Assembly (NCBI GenBank): GCA_964468045.1
Contig: CAYXTO010000008.1
Coordinates: 1 to 64,000 of the forward strand
DNA: 64,000 nucleotides
From: JAWKXU01 sp964468045
GTDB taxonomy: Bacteria > Pseudomonadota > Alphaproteobacteria > Sphingomonadales > Sphingomonadaceae
Reading direction: 5' to 3'
In this document: piece by piece, positions 36,252-44,874 of the stretch
How positions within the stretch are numbered: position 1 is the stretch's first letter
Layout: each line of letters starts with the position of its first letter
Notes under the pieces: generated by a model
Databases searched by the model: none
Told to the model about the DNA's origin: nothing
What the model saw: the letters and a program-made list of their open reading frames with translations, nothing else
Program-made: the position numbers and the translations under genes

Positions 36252-38179
36252 ATCTCGGGCATCCAGGCGCCGACGATATGATCCACCACCAGCCCCGCCG
36301 CATCCTCGGGCGAGATGCGGGTCGTATCGATATGGATTTCGGGCGCTTCGGGCCGTTCATAGGGGCTGTCGATCCCGGTGAAGTTCTTCAGTTCACCGGC
36401 GCGCGCCTTCTTGTAGAGACCCTTCACGTCGCGGCTTTCCGCCACTTCCAGCGGCGTGTCGATGAAGATTTCGAGGAATTCGCCCTCCGGCAGCAGGTTG
36501 CGCACCATCTCGCGTTCGGCGCGGAACGGGCTGATGAAGGCGGTCAGCACGATCAGCCCGGCATCGGTCATCAGCCTGGCCACTTCGCCGACGCGGCGGA
36601 TATTCTCGATCCTGTCGGCCTCGGTGAAACCGAGATCCTTGTTCAGCCCGTGCCGGACATTGTCGCCATCGAGCAGGAAGGTGTGCTTGCCCAGCGCATG
36701 CAGCTTCTTCTCGACCAGATTGGCGATGGTCGACTTGCCGGAGCCCGACAGGCCGGTGAACCAGAGGACCATCGGGGTCTGGTGCTTGAGCTTGGCGTGG
36801 GCCTGGCGCGTGACGTCGAGCGCCTGCCAATGCACGTTCTGGGCGCGGCGCAGCGCGAAGTGCAGCGTGCCGGCGGCCACGGTGGCATTGGTCATCCGGT
36901 CGATCAGGATGAAGCCGCCCATGTCCTTGTTGGTGGTGTAGGGCTCGAAGGTGATCCGCTTGTCGGTGGCCAGCTCGCAGATGCCGATGTCGTTGAGGCC
37001 GAGGGTCTTGGCGGCCAGATGCTCCAGCGTATTGACGTCCACCCGGTATTTCGGATGATGGACGGCGGCGGAGACGGTCTGCGTCCCGATCTTCATCAGG
37101 TAGTTGCGGCCGGGGATCATCTCCTCCTCGGCCATCCACACCACGGTCGCCTCGAACTGGTCGGCCGCTTCGGCCGGATCGTCCGCCGAGCAGATCACGT
37201 CGCCGCGCGAACAGTCGATCTCGTCGGCCAGGGTCAGGGTGATCGACTGCCCGGCCACGGCCTGGTCGAGATCGCCGTCGAAGGTCACGATCCGGGCCAC
37301 CGTGCTGGTCTTGCCCGAAGGGATCACGCGCACCGTGTCGCCCGGCCTGATCGTGCCCGCGGCGATCTGCCCGGCAAAGCCCCGGAAATCGAGATTGGGG
37401 CGATTGACCCACTGCACCGGCAGGCGGAACGGCGCGGCGGTGCGCTCGTCCAGCCCCAGATCGACCGTTTCGAGATGCTCGATCAGGGTCGGACCGTCAT
37501 ACCAGGGCGTGTTCTCGCTCCTGCTGGCGATATTGTCGCCGGCCAGGCCGGAGATCGGGATCGCGGTAAAGGCGTCGATGCCGATCTTCTGCGCGAAGGC
37601 GCGGTAGTCGGCGACGATCTCGTCGAAGATCTGCCGGTCGTAGCCGACCAAATCCATCTTGTTCACCGCCAGCACCACATGCCGGATGCCCACCAGATGG
37701 GCGAGATAGGAATGGCGACGGGTCTGGGTCAGCACGCCCTTGCGCGCGTCGATCAGGATCACGGCGAGATCGGCGGTGGACGCGCCGGTCACCATGTTGC
37801 GGGTGTATTGCTCATGGCCGGGCGTATCGGCGACGATGAACTTGCGCTTCTCGGTCGAGAAGAAGCGATAGGCGACATCGATGGTGATGCCCTGCTCGCG
37901 CTCTGCGGCGAGGCCATCCACCAGCAGCGCGAAGTCAATCCCCTGCCCTTGCGTGCCCACCTTCCTGCTGTCGCTTTCCAGCGCGGCCAGCTGATCCTCG
38001 AAGATCATCTTGGAATCGTAGAGCAGCCGCCCGATCAGGGTGGACTTGCCGTCATCGACGCTGCCGCAGGTGATGAAGCGCAGCATCGTCTTGTGCTGGT
38101 GGGTTTCCAGATAGGCGTCGATATCCTCGGCGATCAGCGCCTCGGGCCGGTAGATGACTTCCTGATCAGCCATGGTCAT
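36248..38179 (-). CDS. cysNC: bifunctional sulfate adenylyltransferase subunit 1 / adenylylsulfate kinase
   Basis: A 643-aa fusion. The N-terminal GTPase (CysN, to ~465) has the G1 loop GSVDDGKSTLIGRL, DTPGHEQYTRNM (G3) and NKMDLV (G4) and energises ATP sulfurylase. The C-terminal CysC kinase (~466-643) has a second P-loop GLSGSGKSTIA, DGDNVRHGLNKDLGF, and FISPFRAERE, and phosphorylates APS to PAPS. CysN works with CysD, encoded upstream beyond a repeat-containing 102-base gap. Met at 38173 is an alternative start two codons in. It overlaps cysQ, giving a full sulfate-activation operon. Confidence 0.95.
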   Translation of the reverse strand: MTMADQEVIYRPEALIAEDIDAYLETHQHKTMLRFITCGSVDDGKSTLIGRLLYDSKMIFEDQLAALESDSRKVGTQGQGIDFALLVDGLAAEREQGITIDVAYRFFSTEKRKFIVADTPGHEQYTRNMVTGASTADLAVILIDARKGVLTQTRRHSYLAHLVGIRHVVLAVNKMDLVGYDRQIFDEIVADYRAFAQKIGIDAFTAIPISGLAGDNIASRSENTPWYDGPTLIEHLETVDLGLDERTAAPFRLPVQWVNRPNLDFRGFAGQIAAGTIRPGDTVRVIPSGKTSTVARIVTFDGDLDQAVAGQSITLTLADEIDCSRGDVICSADDPAEAADQFEATVVWMAEEEMIPGRNYLMKIGTQTVSAAVHHPKYRVDVNTLEHLAAKTLGLNDIGICELATDKRITFEPYTTNKDMGGFILIDRMTNATVAAGTLHFALRRAQNVHWQALDVTRQAHAKLKHQTPMVLWFTGLSGSGKSTIANLVEKKLHALGKHTFLLDGDNVRHGLNKDLGFTEADRIENIRRVGEVARLMTDAGLIVLTAFISPFRAEREMVRNLLPEGEFLEIFIDTPLEVAESRDVKGLYKKARAGELKNFTGIDSPYERPEAPEIHIDTTRISPEDAAGLVVDHIVGAWMPEI

Positions 38180-38185
38180 GCATTC

Positions 38186-38262
38186 CGCTCGCCCTGAGCC
38201 TGTCGAAGGGCCGCTTTTTCTTCAATGGGCAGGACTGGGCTTCGACAAGCTCAGCCCGAACG
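38186..38262. repeat. REP-like inverted repeat between cysD and cysNC
   Basis: CGCTCGCCCTGAGCCTGTCG and, ~57 bases on, the inverted copy CTTCGACAAGCTCAGCCCG pair to form a long imperfect stem. This is the common 'TCGACAGGCTCAGGGCGAGCG' class of dispersed repeat in proteobacteria. It lies inside an operon, so it may stabilise the mRNA end or reduce transcription into cysNC. A variant lies at about 55530-55556. Confidence 0.75.
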
Positions 38263-38281
38263 AAAAAACGGATCGAGCGCA

Positions 38282-39181
38282 TCAGAAATAGCCCTCCTGC
38301 TTCTTCTTCTCCATGCCCGCGCCGCCGGCATCCTTGTCGATCGCGCGGCCCTGCCGCTCCGAGGTGGTGGTCAGCAGGGTTTCCTGGATCACTTCGGGCA
38401 GGGTCGCCGCTTCGCTTTCCACCGCGCCGGTCAGCGGATAGCAGCCCAGCGTGCGGAAGCGGATGGAGCGCATCACCGGCTCTTCGCCGGGCTCGAGCGG
38501 GAAGCGATCGTCGTCCACCATCAGCAGCAGCCCGTCCCGCTCCACCGTGGGGCGCGGCGCCGCGAAATAGAGCGGCACGATCTCGATCCCTTCGAGATGG
38601 ATATATTGCCAGATGTCCAGCTCGGTCCAGTTGGAGATCGGGAACACCCGGATGCTTTCGCCCTTGTTCTTGCGCGCATTGTAGAGCTTCCACAGCTCGG
38701 GCCGCTGGTTCTTCGGATCCCAGCCGTGATTGGTGCTGCGGAAGGAGAAGATGCGCTCCTTCGCCCGGCTCTTTTCCTCGTCGCGCCGCGCGCCGCCGAA
38801 GGCCGCGTCGAAACCGTATTTGTCCAGCGCCTGCTTCAACCCTTCCGTCTTCCACATGTCGGTGTGGAGCGGGCCATGGTCGAACGGGTTGATCCCTTTT
38901 TCCAGCGCTTCGGGATTGTGATGGATCAGCAGGTCCATCCCCGCGTCCTTCGCGGCCTTGTCGCGCAGGGCATACATGTCGCGGAATTTCCAGGTGGTGT
39001 CGACATGCAGCAGCGGGAAGGGCGGCGGCGCGGGATGGAACGCCTTCTTCGCCAGATGCAGCATCACCGCCGAATCCTTGCCCACGGAATAGAGCATCAC
39101 CGGATGCTCCGTCTCCGCGACGACTTCGCGCATGATATGGATGCTTTCGGCCTCGAGCCTCTGGAGATGGGTGAGCGACAT
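38282..39181 (-). CDS. cysD: sulfate adenylyltransferase subunit 2
   Basis: A 299-aa ATP sulfurylase small subunit (PP-loop ATPase family) that, with CysN, forms APS from sulfate and ATP. The PP-loop VMLYSVGKDSAVML is intact, and GGARRDEEKSRAKERIFSFR, ISNWTELDIWQYIHLEGIEIVPLYFA and RFRTLGCYPLTGAVES are diagnostic. The start MSLTHLQRL at 39181 fits the family; the longer frame to 39217 adds only a non-conserved Arg/Pro stretch. It is the first gene of the leftward cys operon and divergent from gloB across 143 bases. Confidence 0.95.
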   Translation of the reverse strand: MSLTHLQRLEAESIHIMREVVAETEHPVMLYSVGKDSAVMLHLAKKAFHPAPPPFPLLHVDTTWKFRDMYALRDKAAKDAGMDLLIHHNPEALEKGINPFDHGPLHTDMWKTEGLKQALDKYGFDAAFGGARRDEEKSRAKERIFSFRSTNHGWDPKNQRPELWKLYNARKNKGESIRVFPISNWTELDIWQYIHLEGIEIVPLYFAAPRPTVERDGLLLMVDDDRFPLEPGEEPVMRSIRFRTLGCYPLTGAVESEAATLPEVIQETLLTTTSERQGRAIDKDAGGAGMEKKKQEGYF

Positions 39182-39324
39182 CCTGCCGCCCCTAGGCAGG
39201 GGGCGGGCAAGCGTCAATCACACCAAAAGTTTGCCGGGTTTCAGTTGCGCTTTCGCAATCGCCGGCCTTGGCTTTTCCGGTTGCGCGGCCGATAATGGCG
39301 GCAACTTGCCTCAGGAGAAGCACC

Positions 39325-40071
39325 ATGGCGCTGACAGTCCACCAGTTTCCGTGCCTGTCCGACAATTACGGCTATCTGATCCGCGACGAGGCAAGCGGCA
39401 AGGTCGCCGCGATCGACACGCCGGACGCGGAGGCGATCATCCGCGAGGCGGAAAGCCTGGGCTGGCCCATCGATTACGTGTTCAACACCCATTGGCACCC
39501 GGATCACGCGGGCGGGAATGAAGCAGTGAAGGCGCGTTTCGGCTGCGAGCTGGTGGGGCCGGAGGAAGTGCGCGCCCATTTCCCGGTCGACCGGATCGTG
39601 GCGGATGGCGACACGGTGGAACTGGGCGAGACCCGCTTCGAGGTGCTGGATACCGGCGGCCATACCACGGGCCATGTCTGCTATTATGCGCCCGGCGACG
39701 CGACGATCTTCGTGGGCGACACGCTGTTCCCGCTCGGTTGCGGGCGGCTGTTCGAAGGCACGCCCCGGCAGATGTGGGCCAGCCTGTCCCGCCTCGCCGC
39801 ACTGCCGGAAGAAACCGTTGCCTACAGCGCGCATGAATACACACTCTCCAACGGCCGCTTCGCGGTGACGGTCGATTCCTCCGCCGCGCTGGCGGAGCGG
39901 ATGAAGCGGGTGGAAGCGGCGCGCGAGCGCGGGGAGCCGACTGTGCCGACCACCATCGGAGAGGAGCGGCGCACCAATCCCTTCCTGCGCGCGCCCTTGC
40001 TGTCGGATCGGGCGGATCCGGCCGAGGCCTTCGCCGAAATCCGCGCGGCCAAGGACAATTTCAAGGGCTGA
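39325..40071 (+). CDS. gloB: hydroxyacylglutathione hydrolase (glyoxalase II)
   Basis: A 248-aa metallo-beta-lactamase-fold enzyme that hydrolyses S-lactoylglutathione in methylglyoxal detoxification. The metal motif THWHPDHAGGN is intact, with GHTTGHVCYY, FVGDTLFPLGCGRLFEGT and the C-terminal YSAHEYTLSN plus TNPFLRA typical of GloB. The ATG at 39325 has AGGAGAAG upstream. It precedes an enoyl-CoA hydratase-family gene by 42 bases and may share its transcript. Confidence 0.93.
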   Translation: MALTVHQFPCLSDNYGYLIRDEASGKVAAIDTPDAEAIIREAESLGWPIDYVFNTHWHPDHAGGNEAVKARFGCELVGPEEVRAHFPVDRIVADGDTVELGETRFEVLDTGGHTTGHVCYYAPGDATIFVGDTLFPLGCGRLFEGTPRQMWASLSRLAALPEETVAYSAHEYTLSNGRFAVTVDSSAALAERMKRVEAARERGEPTVPTTIGEERRTNPFLRAPLLSDRADPAEAFAEIRAAKDNFKG

Positions 40072-40113
40072 CCGGCAGTCCATTGGCTGCATGATTCCGG
40101 GGGGAGAGGCGAA

Positions 40114-40917
40114 GTGACGGATCTGGTTCTCAGCGAGCTGACGGAGGAAGGCATCCTCGTCCTGACGCTGAATGCGCCCGCGCGACATAATCCGATTTCG
40201 GACCCGCCCATGCTGGATGCGGTGGTCGCGGCGGTGGAGCAGGCCGACGCCAGCCTGGGAGTGCGCGTGATTGTCCTGACCGGCGCGGGCAAATCCTTTT
40301 CCTCGGGCGGCAATGTGGCGGAGATGAAGCCGGGCGGTTCGCTCAACCCGGGCTCGCCGGCGATGACGCGGCGCGGCTACAAGAGGGGCATCCAGCGCCT
40401 GCCGCTGTTGTTCGAAGCGCTGGAGGTCCCGGTCATCGCGGCGGTGAACGGCGCGGCGATCGGCGCGGGCTGCGATCTCGCCTGCATGTGCGACATCCGC
40501 ATCGCCAGCGAACGGGCCGTCTTTGCCGAAAGCTTCATCAAGCTCGGGCTGGTGCCGGGCGATGGCGGGGCCTGGCTGCTGCCGCGGGTGGTCGGTTTCG
40601 CCAAGGCCAGCGAAATGGCGCTGACCGGAGAGCGGCTGGATGCGCGGGCGGCCTTGGCCTGCGGGCTGGTGTCCAGAGTCGTGCCCACGGAGCGCCTGAT
40701 GGACGAGGCGCTGTCGGTCGCAAGCATGATCGCCGCCAATCCGCCGCATGCGGTCCGCATGACCAAGCGCCTGCTGCGGGAGGCATGGCGGGCAAGCCTG
40801 CCGGCCACGCTGGAGATGTCCGCCGGGTTCCAGTCCGCCTGCCATGCCACCCGGGATCACGAGGAGGCGGTCAATGCCTTCCTCGAAAAGCGCGAACCGC
40901 GCTTTCGCGGGGAATAA
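40114..40917 (+). CDS. enoyl-CoA hydratase-related crotonase-fold protein
   Basis: A 267-aa crotonase-fold protein with GTG start at 40114 behind GGGGAGAGG. It has GKSFSSGGNVAEMK, GAAIGAGCDLACMCDIRIASERAVFAESFIKLGLVPGDGGAWLLPR and EMALTG. The Glu of the PE motif of true hydratases is replaced (FAESFIKLG), while the second Glu (ASEMALTG) is kept. This pattern is common in a large group of catabolic crotonases whose reactions are not hydration. The gene follows gloB, and the substrate is unknown. Confidence 0.82.
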   Translation: MTDLVLSELTEEGILVLTLNAPARHNPISDPPMLDAVVAAVEQADASLGVRVIVLTGAGKSFSSGGNVAEMKPGGSLNPGSPAMTRRGYKRGIQRLPLLFEALEVPVIAAVNGAAIGAGCDLACMCDIRIASERAVFAESFIKLGLVPGDGGAWLLPRVVGFAKASEMALTGERLDARAALACGLVSRVVPTERLMDEALSVASMIAANPPHAVRMTKRLLREAWRASLPATLEMSAGFQSACHATRDHEEAVNAFLEKREPRFRGE

Positions 40918-40959
40918 CGGCGCGAACGAGCTCCGGCCCAGATCGTCTCAGGCTACCCC

Positions 40960-42309
40960 CTAGCCGCCGCGTACCACTTCCGCCTGCTCGCGCTCCAGCC
41001 CGTTCAGTGTCCGCCATGCCAGGAAGCCCATGACGGCGTAATAGACCGCCCCGCCGATCGCCACCGCCCAGGCAATGCCGAGGGCGTCGTCTTCCTGCAC
41101 CAGGGCGAGCATGGCGATGCCGAGCGCACCCAGCGCGGTAAACCGCGCGACCAGCGCCAGGCGGGCGCGGCCGGTCGCATGCAGCACCGGCTCGAAGGCC
41201 ACGCTGGCGAGCTCGAAGGATGCCTCGATGGTCAACGGGATCATCACGATATAGCCCGCGCGGAATGCGTCGCCGCCGATCAGGCTCATCAGCTGGGCCC
41301 CGCAGGCCACGGCCAGCACCACCACCAGCGCGCCGCCGCCACCCGCGATCAGACTGGTCTGCACCGCCAGCTTGCGGAACTCATGCGCCGCCGCCGCGAC
41401 CCGCGCGCGGGACAGTTCCGCATAGACGGAGCGGGTGAGCAGGGTGGAAAGCTTGCTCAGGCCCTGGCTCAATTGCTGGGCAAGGCGATAAAGGCCGGCC
41501 GCCCGGGTTCCGGCGAAATAGCCGACCGCCAGGAGCGGGCCATAGCGCTTGACCGCTTCGAGCGTCGCGGCCGCGTAGGTGATCAGGAAGAAGCGGATGA
41601 TCCCCGGATTGTCCTGCAGCGCGTGCCTGACCTCCGTGAGATGGCGCAGGCGCACCGCCTGAGGGCAGAGGTAGCGCGCTGCGACCCAGTATATGACGGC
41701 TTCGAGTATATCGATGATCGCCCAGGCGACGAGAAACTTGAGCAGGGTCGGCCCGGTCAGCCAGATCGCCACTGCCGCCAACAGGCGGGCCAGTGGAACG
41801 CACGCTTCCACATAGACCGCGATATCGAAGCGATCGAGCGCCCGCACGACCCCGGTCGGGGCGGAAACCAGCGCCCACAGCATGGCGCAATTGAACCAGA
41901 AGGCCGTGTCGATCAGATCCGGATTGAGGTCCAGCGTATCGGCGAAATGGAAGAACACGACATAGGCGACAAGGCAGCCGATCACCGCGCCGATCGCGTC
42001 GATCGCGCCGGCCAGCATTCCCAGCCTGCCGAACGCGTTCCAGTCGCCCCGATGGACATGCTCCGCCCCGTACCGGACCACCACTCGCCAGGTCTGGAAA
42101 CCGGCAATGGCGATCAGCGCTTGCGCGGTGCCGAAGATCAGCGAAAAGTGGCCGAAGTCCTTCAGTCCCAGCGAACGCGTGAGGATGGCGAGATAAACCA
42201 GGCTGCAGACTGCGCCGAAACCCTTGCCGCCCAACAGCCACACGGTGTTGGCGAACATTCGGCCCAGCATGGATTCGGGCATGGGTCGCGTGCGGGCCTT
42301 GGCTGCCAT
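40960..42309 (-). CDS. polysaccharide/lipid flippase-like membrane protein
   Basis: A 449-aa multi-spanning protein of the MOP/Wzx-like exporter fold, with 12-14 hydrophobic segments. It starts with ANTVWLLGGKGFGAVCSLVYLAILTRSLGLKDFGHFSLIFG, the typical first two helices of polysaccharide flippases. Such proteins flip lipid-linked glycans across the inner membrane. The start is uncertain (42369, 42309 or 42282); none has a good ribosome-binding site. It is divergent from the LicC-like nucleotidyltransferase gene, and with the lipid-modifying genes to the right it may move their product. Confidence 0.78.
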   Translation of the reverse strand: MAAKARTRPMPESMLGRMFANTVWLLGGKGFGAVCSLVYLAILTRSLGLKDFGHFSLIFGTAQALIAIAGFQTWRVVVRYGAEHVHRGDWNAFGRLGMLAGAIDAIGAVIGCLVAYVVFFHFADTLDLNPDLIDTAFWFNCAMLWALVSAPTGVVRALDRFDIAVYVEACVPLARLLAAVAIWLTGPTLLKFLVAWAIIDILEAVIYWVAARYLCPQAVRLRHLTEVRHALQDNPGIIRFFLITYAAATLEAVKRYGPLLAVGYFAGTRAAGLYRLAQQLSQGLSKLSTLLTRSVYAELSRARVAAAAHEFRKLAVQTSLIAGGGGALVVVLAVACGAQLMSLIGGDAFRAGYIVMIPLTIEASFELASVAFEPVLHATGRARLALVARFTALGALGIAMLALVQEDDALGIAWAVAIGGAVYYAVMGFLAWRTLNGLEREQAEVVRGG

Positions 42310-42404
42310 CGCGACGCATTTGGACGAGGCGGGGGGTTTCTGCAAGCCATGGGGCGTCTTGCGCGCCATTGCAGCCCGGCGGAACAGCGCCTAATGCGCA
42401 GGCC

Positions 42405-43151
42405 ATGATCGAACACGCCATATTGCTGAGCGCGGGCCAAGGCTCGCGCATGCTGCCGCTGACCGCCGAGCGCCCCAAATGCCTCATCGAATTTTCCGGC
42501 CGCTCGCTGCTCGCCTGGCAGATCGAGATGCTGGCCCGTGGCGGGGTGCGGCGGATCGACGTGGTCACCGGCTTCATGACCGACATGGTGGACGAGGAAA
42601 TCGCCGCCATCCGCGACCCCAGGGTCGCAATCACCACCCGGTTCAACCCATTCTACAAGGTGGCGGACAATCTCGGGTCCTGCTGGATCGCGCGCGAGGC
42701 GATGCGCGGGGACTTCCTGATCCTCAACGGCGATACGCTGGTGTCGGAGGACATCGTGCGGAAGGTGCAGGCCGGGAGCGAATGGCCGATCGCGGTGACG
42801 GTGGATATCAAGGACAGCTACGACAGCGACGACATGAAGGTCTCGCGCGGGGTCGGCCAGGACGAAGGCCGGCTGCTGCACATCGGCAAGACCCTGACCG
42901 CCGAGCAGAGCAATGCCGAATCCATCGGATTCCTGGCCTTTCGCGGCGAAGGCGCGGAAATGTTCCGCGAGGCGGTGCGCAAGGCGATGCGCACGCCGGA
43001 AGGGGTGCAGCACTGGTATCTCAAGGTGATCGACACGCTCGCCCCCACGGGCAAGGTCGGCACCGTGTCGATCGAAGGGCTGGGCTGGGCCGAAGTCGAC
43101 TTCCTCAACGATATCGAGCTCGCAACCCAGCTTACCGACAGTTGGGCCTAG
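42405..43151 (+). CDS. LicC-like nucleotidyltransferase
   Basis: A 248-aa enzyme with the nucleotidyltransferase fold: AILLSAGQGSRMLPLTAERPKCLIEF holds the G-x-G-x-R and PKCL motifs, and LILNGDTLVSEDI and WAEVDFLNDIELA provide the catalytic Asp residues. It resembles phosphocholine cytidylyltransferase (LicC) and related CTP- or UTP-dependent enzymes that activate a small phosphate-linked alcohol or sugar. Together with the CDP-alcohol phosphatidyltransferase gene two positions away, it could supply an activated headgroup. The nucleotide and the substrate cannot be fixed from sequence. Confidence 0.82.
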   Translation: MIEHAILLSAGQGSRMLPLTAERPKCLIEFSGRSLLAWQIEMLARGGVRRIDVVTGFMTDMVDEEIAAIRDPRVAITTRFNPFYKVADNLGSCWIAREAMRGDFLILNGDTLVSEDIVRKVQAGSEWPIAVTVDIKDSYDSDDMKVSRGVGQDEGRLLHIGKTLTAEQSNAESIGFLAFRGEGAEMFREAVRKAMRTPEGVQHWYLKVIDTLAPTGKVGTVSIEGLGWAEVDFLNDIELATQLTDSWA

Positions 43152-43173
43152 GGCGGCGTTCCAGGGTCACGAC

Positions 43174-43617
43174 CTAAGCGAAGGCGCCCTTGAGCCAGGC
43201 GGCCAGCCGTTCCAGTTCCGCCGGTTCGAGCGCGACGGCATGGCCGAGGTCGGGGGTCCTTGGCCAGCCCACGTCGACGAATTCCCGCGCGCCTGCCTCG
43301 CCTTTGGGCCATTCCCGGACCCCTTCGTAGCGGGGGATGACGTGGAAATGGACATGCGGGTCCACCATCATCAGCATCAGGTAATTGAGCTTCTCATAGC
43401 CGATCAGCTGGCCCAGCGCGCGCTCGATCGCGGCGCTGGCCTGCTTCAGTTCCGCATGGGCCGCTTCCGGCAGGTCGCCGAATGCGGTCGCGTCGGATTT
43501 CGCCGCCAGCACCAGGCTGCCCAGCGTGGGCTGCGCGGGGCGGGTCAGCACCACCCAGTGCTCGAACTCGTGGACCAGCGAAGCCGGCCAGCCGAATTTC
43601 TCGATCGTCGCGTTCAT
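43174..43617 (-). CDS. HIT-family hydrolase
   Basis: A 147-aa protein with the histidine-triad motif HVHFHV near residue 88, preceded by KLNYLMLMMVDPHVHFHVIPRY as in small HIT hydrolases that cleave nucleoside phosphoramidates, AMP-lysine or dinucleoside polyphosphates. It begins five bases after the stop of the CDP-alcohol phosphatidyltransferase gene, so it shares that transcript. A role in clearing nucleotide intermediates of the lipid cluster is plausible but unproven. Confidence 0.88.
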   Translation of the reverse strand: MNATIEKFGWPASLVHEFEHWVVLTRPAQPTLGSLVLAAKSDATAFGDLPEAAHAELKQASAAIERALGQLIGYEKLNYLMLMMVDPHVHFHVIPRYEGVREWPKGEAGAREFVDVGWPRTPDLGHAVALEPAELERLAAWLKGAFA

Positions 43618-43621
43618 GGCA

Positions 43622-44749
43622 TCAGCCCTCCGCCAGCCAGGATGTGATGGGACGCCCGGAAGACGATACGATCATCGCCTGAGCCAGCCGGATCGCGTGG
43701 ATGGCGCAGCTGATCACCGTCCACCAGGCCACCGCGATCAGGCCCAGGTCGGGCCGGGCGAACAGCATGGAGGCGAACAATATCACCATGTTGGGATTGC
43801 GGCGCGCGGTGATCAGGCGGAACCGGCTGTCGAACCTGCGCCAGACATGGATATGGATGCCCCCATAGAGCCGCATGAACGCGCCTTCGATGATGCGCTG
43901 AACGACATAGCCGCCCTGGATCGCGGCCTGCACCAGCCAGAAGGTCTGGCTGTCATAGGCGAGGCCCCACGCGGCCAGGCCCGTCGCCCAGAACCACCAC
44001 CAGAACGGCGGATGGACGAGATCTATGCCATGGTCGAAGATATTGCCCCACCAGCTCGAGGTGATGGTGCAGCGGGCCAGCTTGCCGTCCACCGTGTCCA
44101 GCACCATGAAGACGAGGCCCATCGCCATGCCGAGCCAGTAATGGCCCCAAGCGAAGGCGAAGGTGGCCGCGACGCACAGGATCGCGCCGATCGCCGTCAC
44201 CATGTTGGGGGTGATGCCGATGCCGGCGGCGATCCGTGTCAGCACCAGCGCCCATTCCGGCCAGAGATATTTGGTGAGGATGTCGGTCACGCCCTTGTAG
44301 GCGCCGAAATAGCTGGCCCGTTCCGCCCGCCGCACGGTTTGCGGCGTCAGTTCCAGCAGGAACGGGGTTTCGCGTTTCCTGAGCTGCTTGTTCTCGATGG
44401 TCGGCCCGCTTTCGAAAGCGACCACGCGGAGCGGCCCGGATGCGGCCAAGGGCCGGTTTTCGGCCATGGCCGCGCGGATCGCGGCGGCATCGGCTTCGTC
44501 CGGCGCATGGGCCAGGGCCGGAACCCCGCCCAGGGTCAGCACGAGGCCCGGCTCGGCCGCGACATGGCGGAACCAGGCGGGATCGAACGCCACGGCGGCA
44601 TTGCTCAGCACGACGGGCGCGGCCTGATCCGCGCGCAATCCTGCCGCTTCGGCCAGGCGGCGGGTGCGTTCGGCCATGGAAAGGCCCCAGAGTTTGGTGG
44701 GATTGCTGCCCACGCTTTCGCTGCCGGGCTTCGCTTGGCTGACGGTCAT
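43622..44749 (-). CDS. CDP-alcohol phosphatidyltransferase with N-terminal extension
   Basis: A 375-aa protein. The CDP-alcohol phosphatidyltransferase motif is exact (D-G-x2-A-R-x8-G-x3-D-x3-D in DTVDGKLAR...GNIFDHGID), set among six or so hydrophobic segments with ITPNMVTAIGAILCV at the first. An N-terminal ~170-residue region (RLAEAAGLRADQAAPVVLSN... to FESGPTIENKQLRKRETP) has no recognised motif; in bifunctional inositol-phosphate enzymes this position holds a nucleotidyltransferase, which here would be separate genes (42405 and 46799). It joins a CDP-linked alcohol or lipid to a partner at the membrane. The start MTVSQAKP at 44749 is chosen over an ORF extending to 44854. It is divergent from the lipid kinase gene. 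Confidence 0.85.
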   Translation of the reverse strand: MTVSQAKPGSESVGSNPTKLWGLSMAERTRRLAEAAGLRADQAAPVVLSNAAVAFDPAWFRHVAAEPGLVLTLGGVPALAHAPDEADAAAIRAAMAENRPLAASGPLRVVAFESGPTIENKQLRKRETPFLLELTPQTVRRAERASYFGAYKGVTDILTKYLWPEWALVLTRIAAGIGITPNMVTAIGAILCVAATFAFAWGHYWLGMAMGLVFMVLDTVDGKLARCTITSSWWGNIFDHGIDLVHPPFWWWFWATGLAAWGLAYDSQTFWLVQAAIQGGYVVQRIIEGAFMRLYGGIHIHVWRRFDSRFRLITARRNPNMVILFASMLFARPDLGLIAVAWWTVISCAIHAIRLAQAMIVSSSGRPITSWLAEG

Positions 44750-44874
44750 GACGGCGTGGACTAGGATCTTGCGGGAAAAACCGCAATGGCCGTTCGTCTG
44801 GCGGGGGTTCCGGTGCGGGACGCCCTGCAAGAAAAGGATATGTTTCCACCCCATGCGGGGATAAGGCGTTCGGG

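Noticed and set aside
36278..38197. 639-aa plus-strand ORF over cysNC
   Set aside because: Antisense shadow of a clearly assigned gene; no motif.
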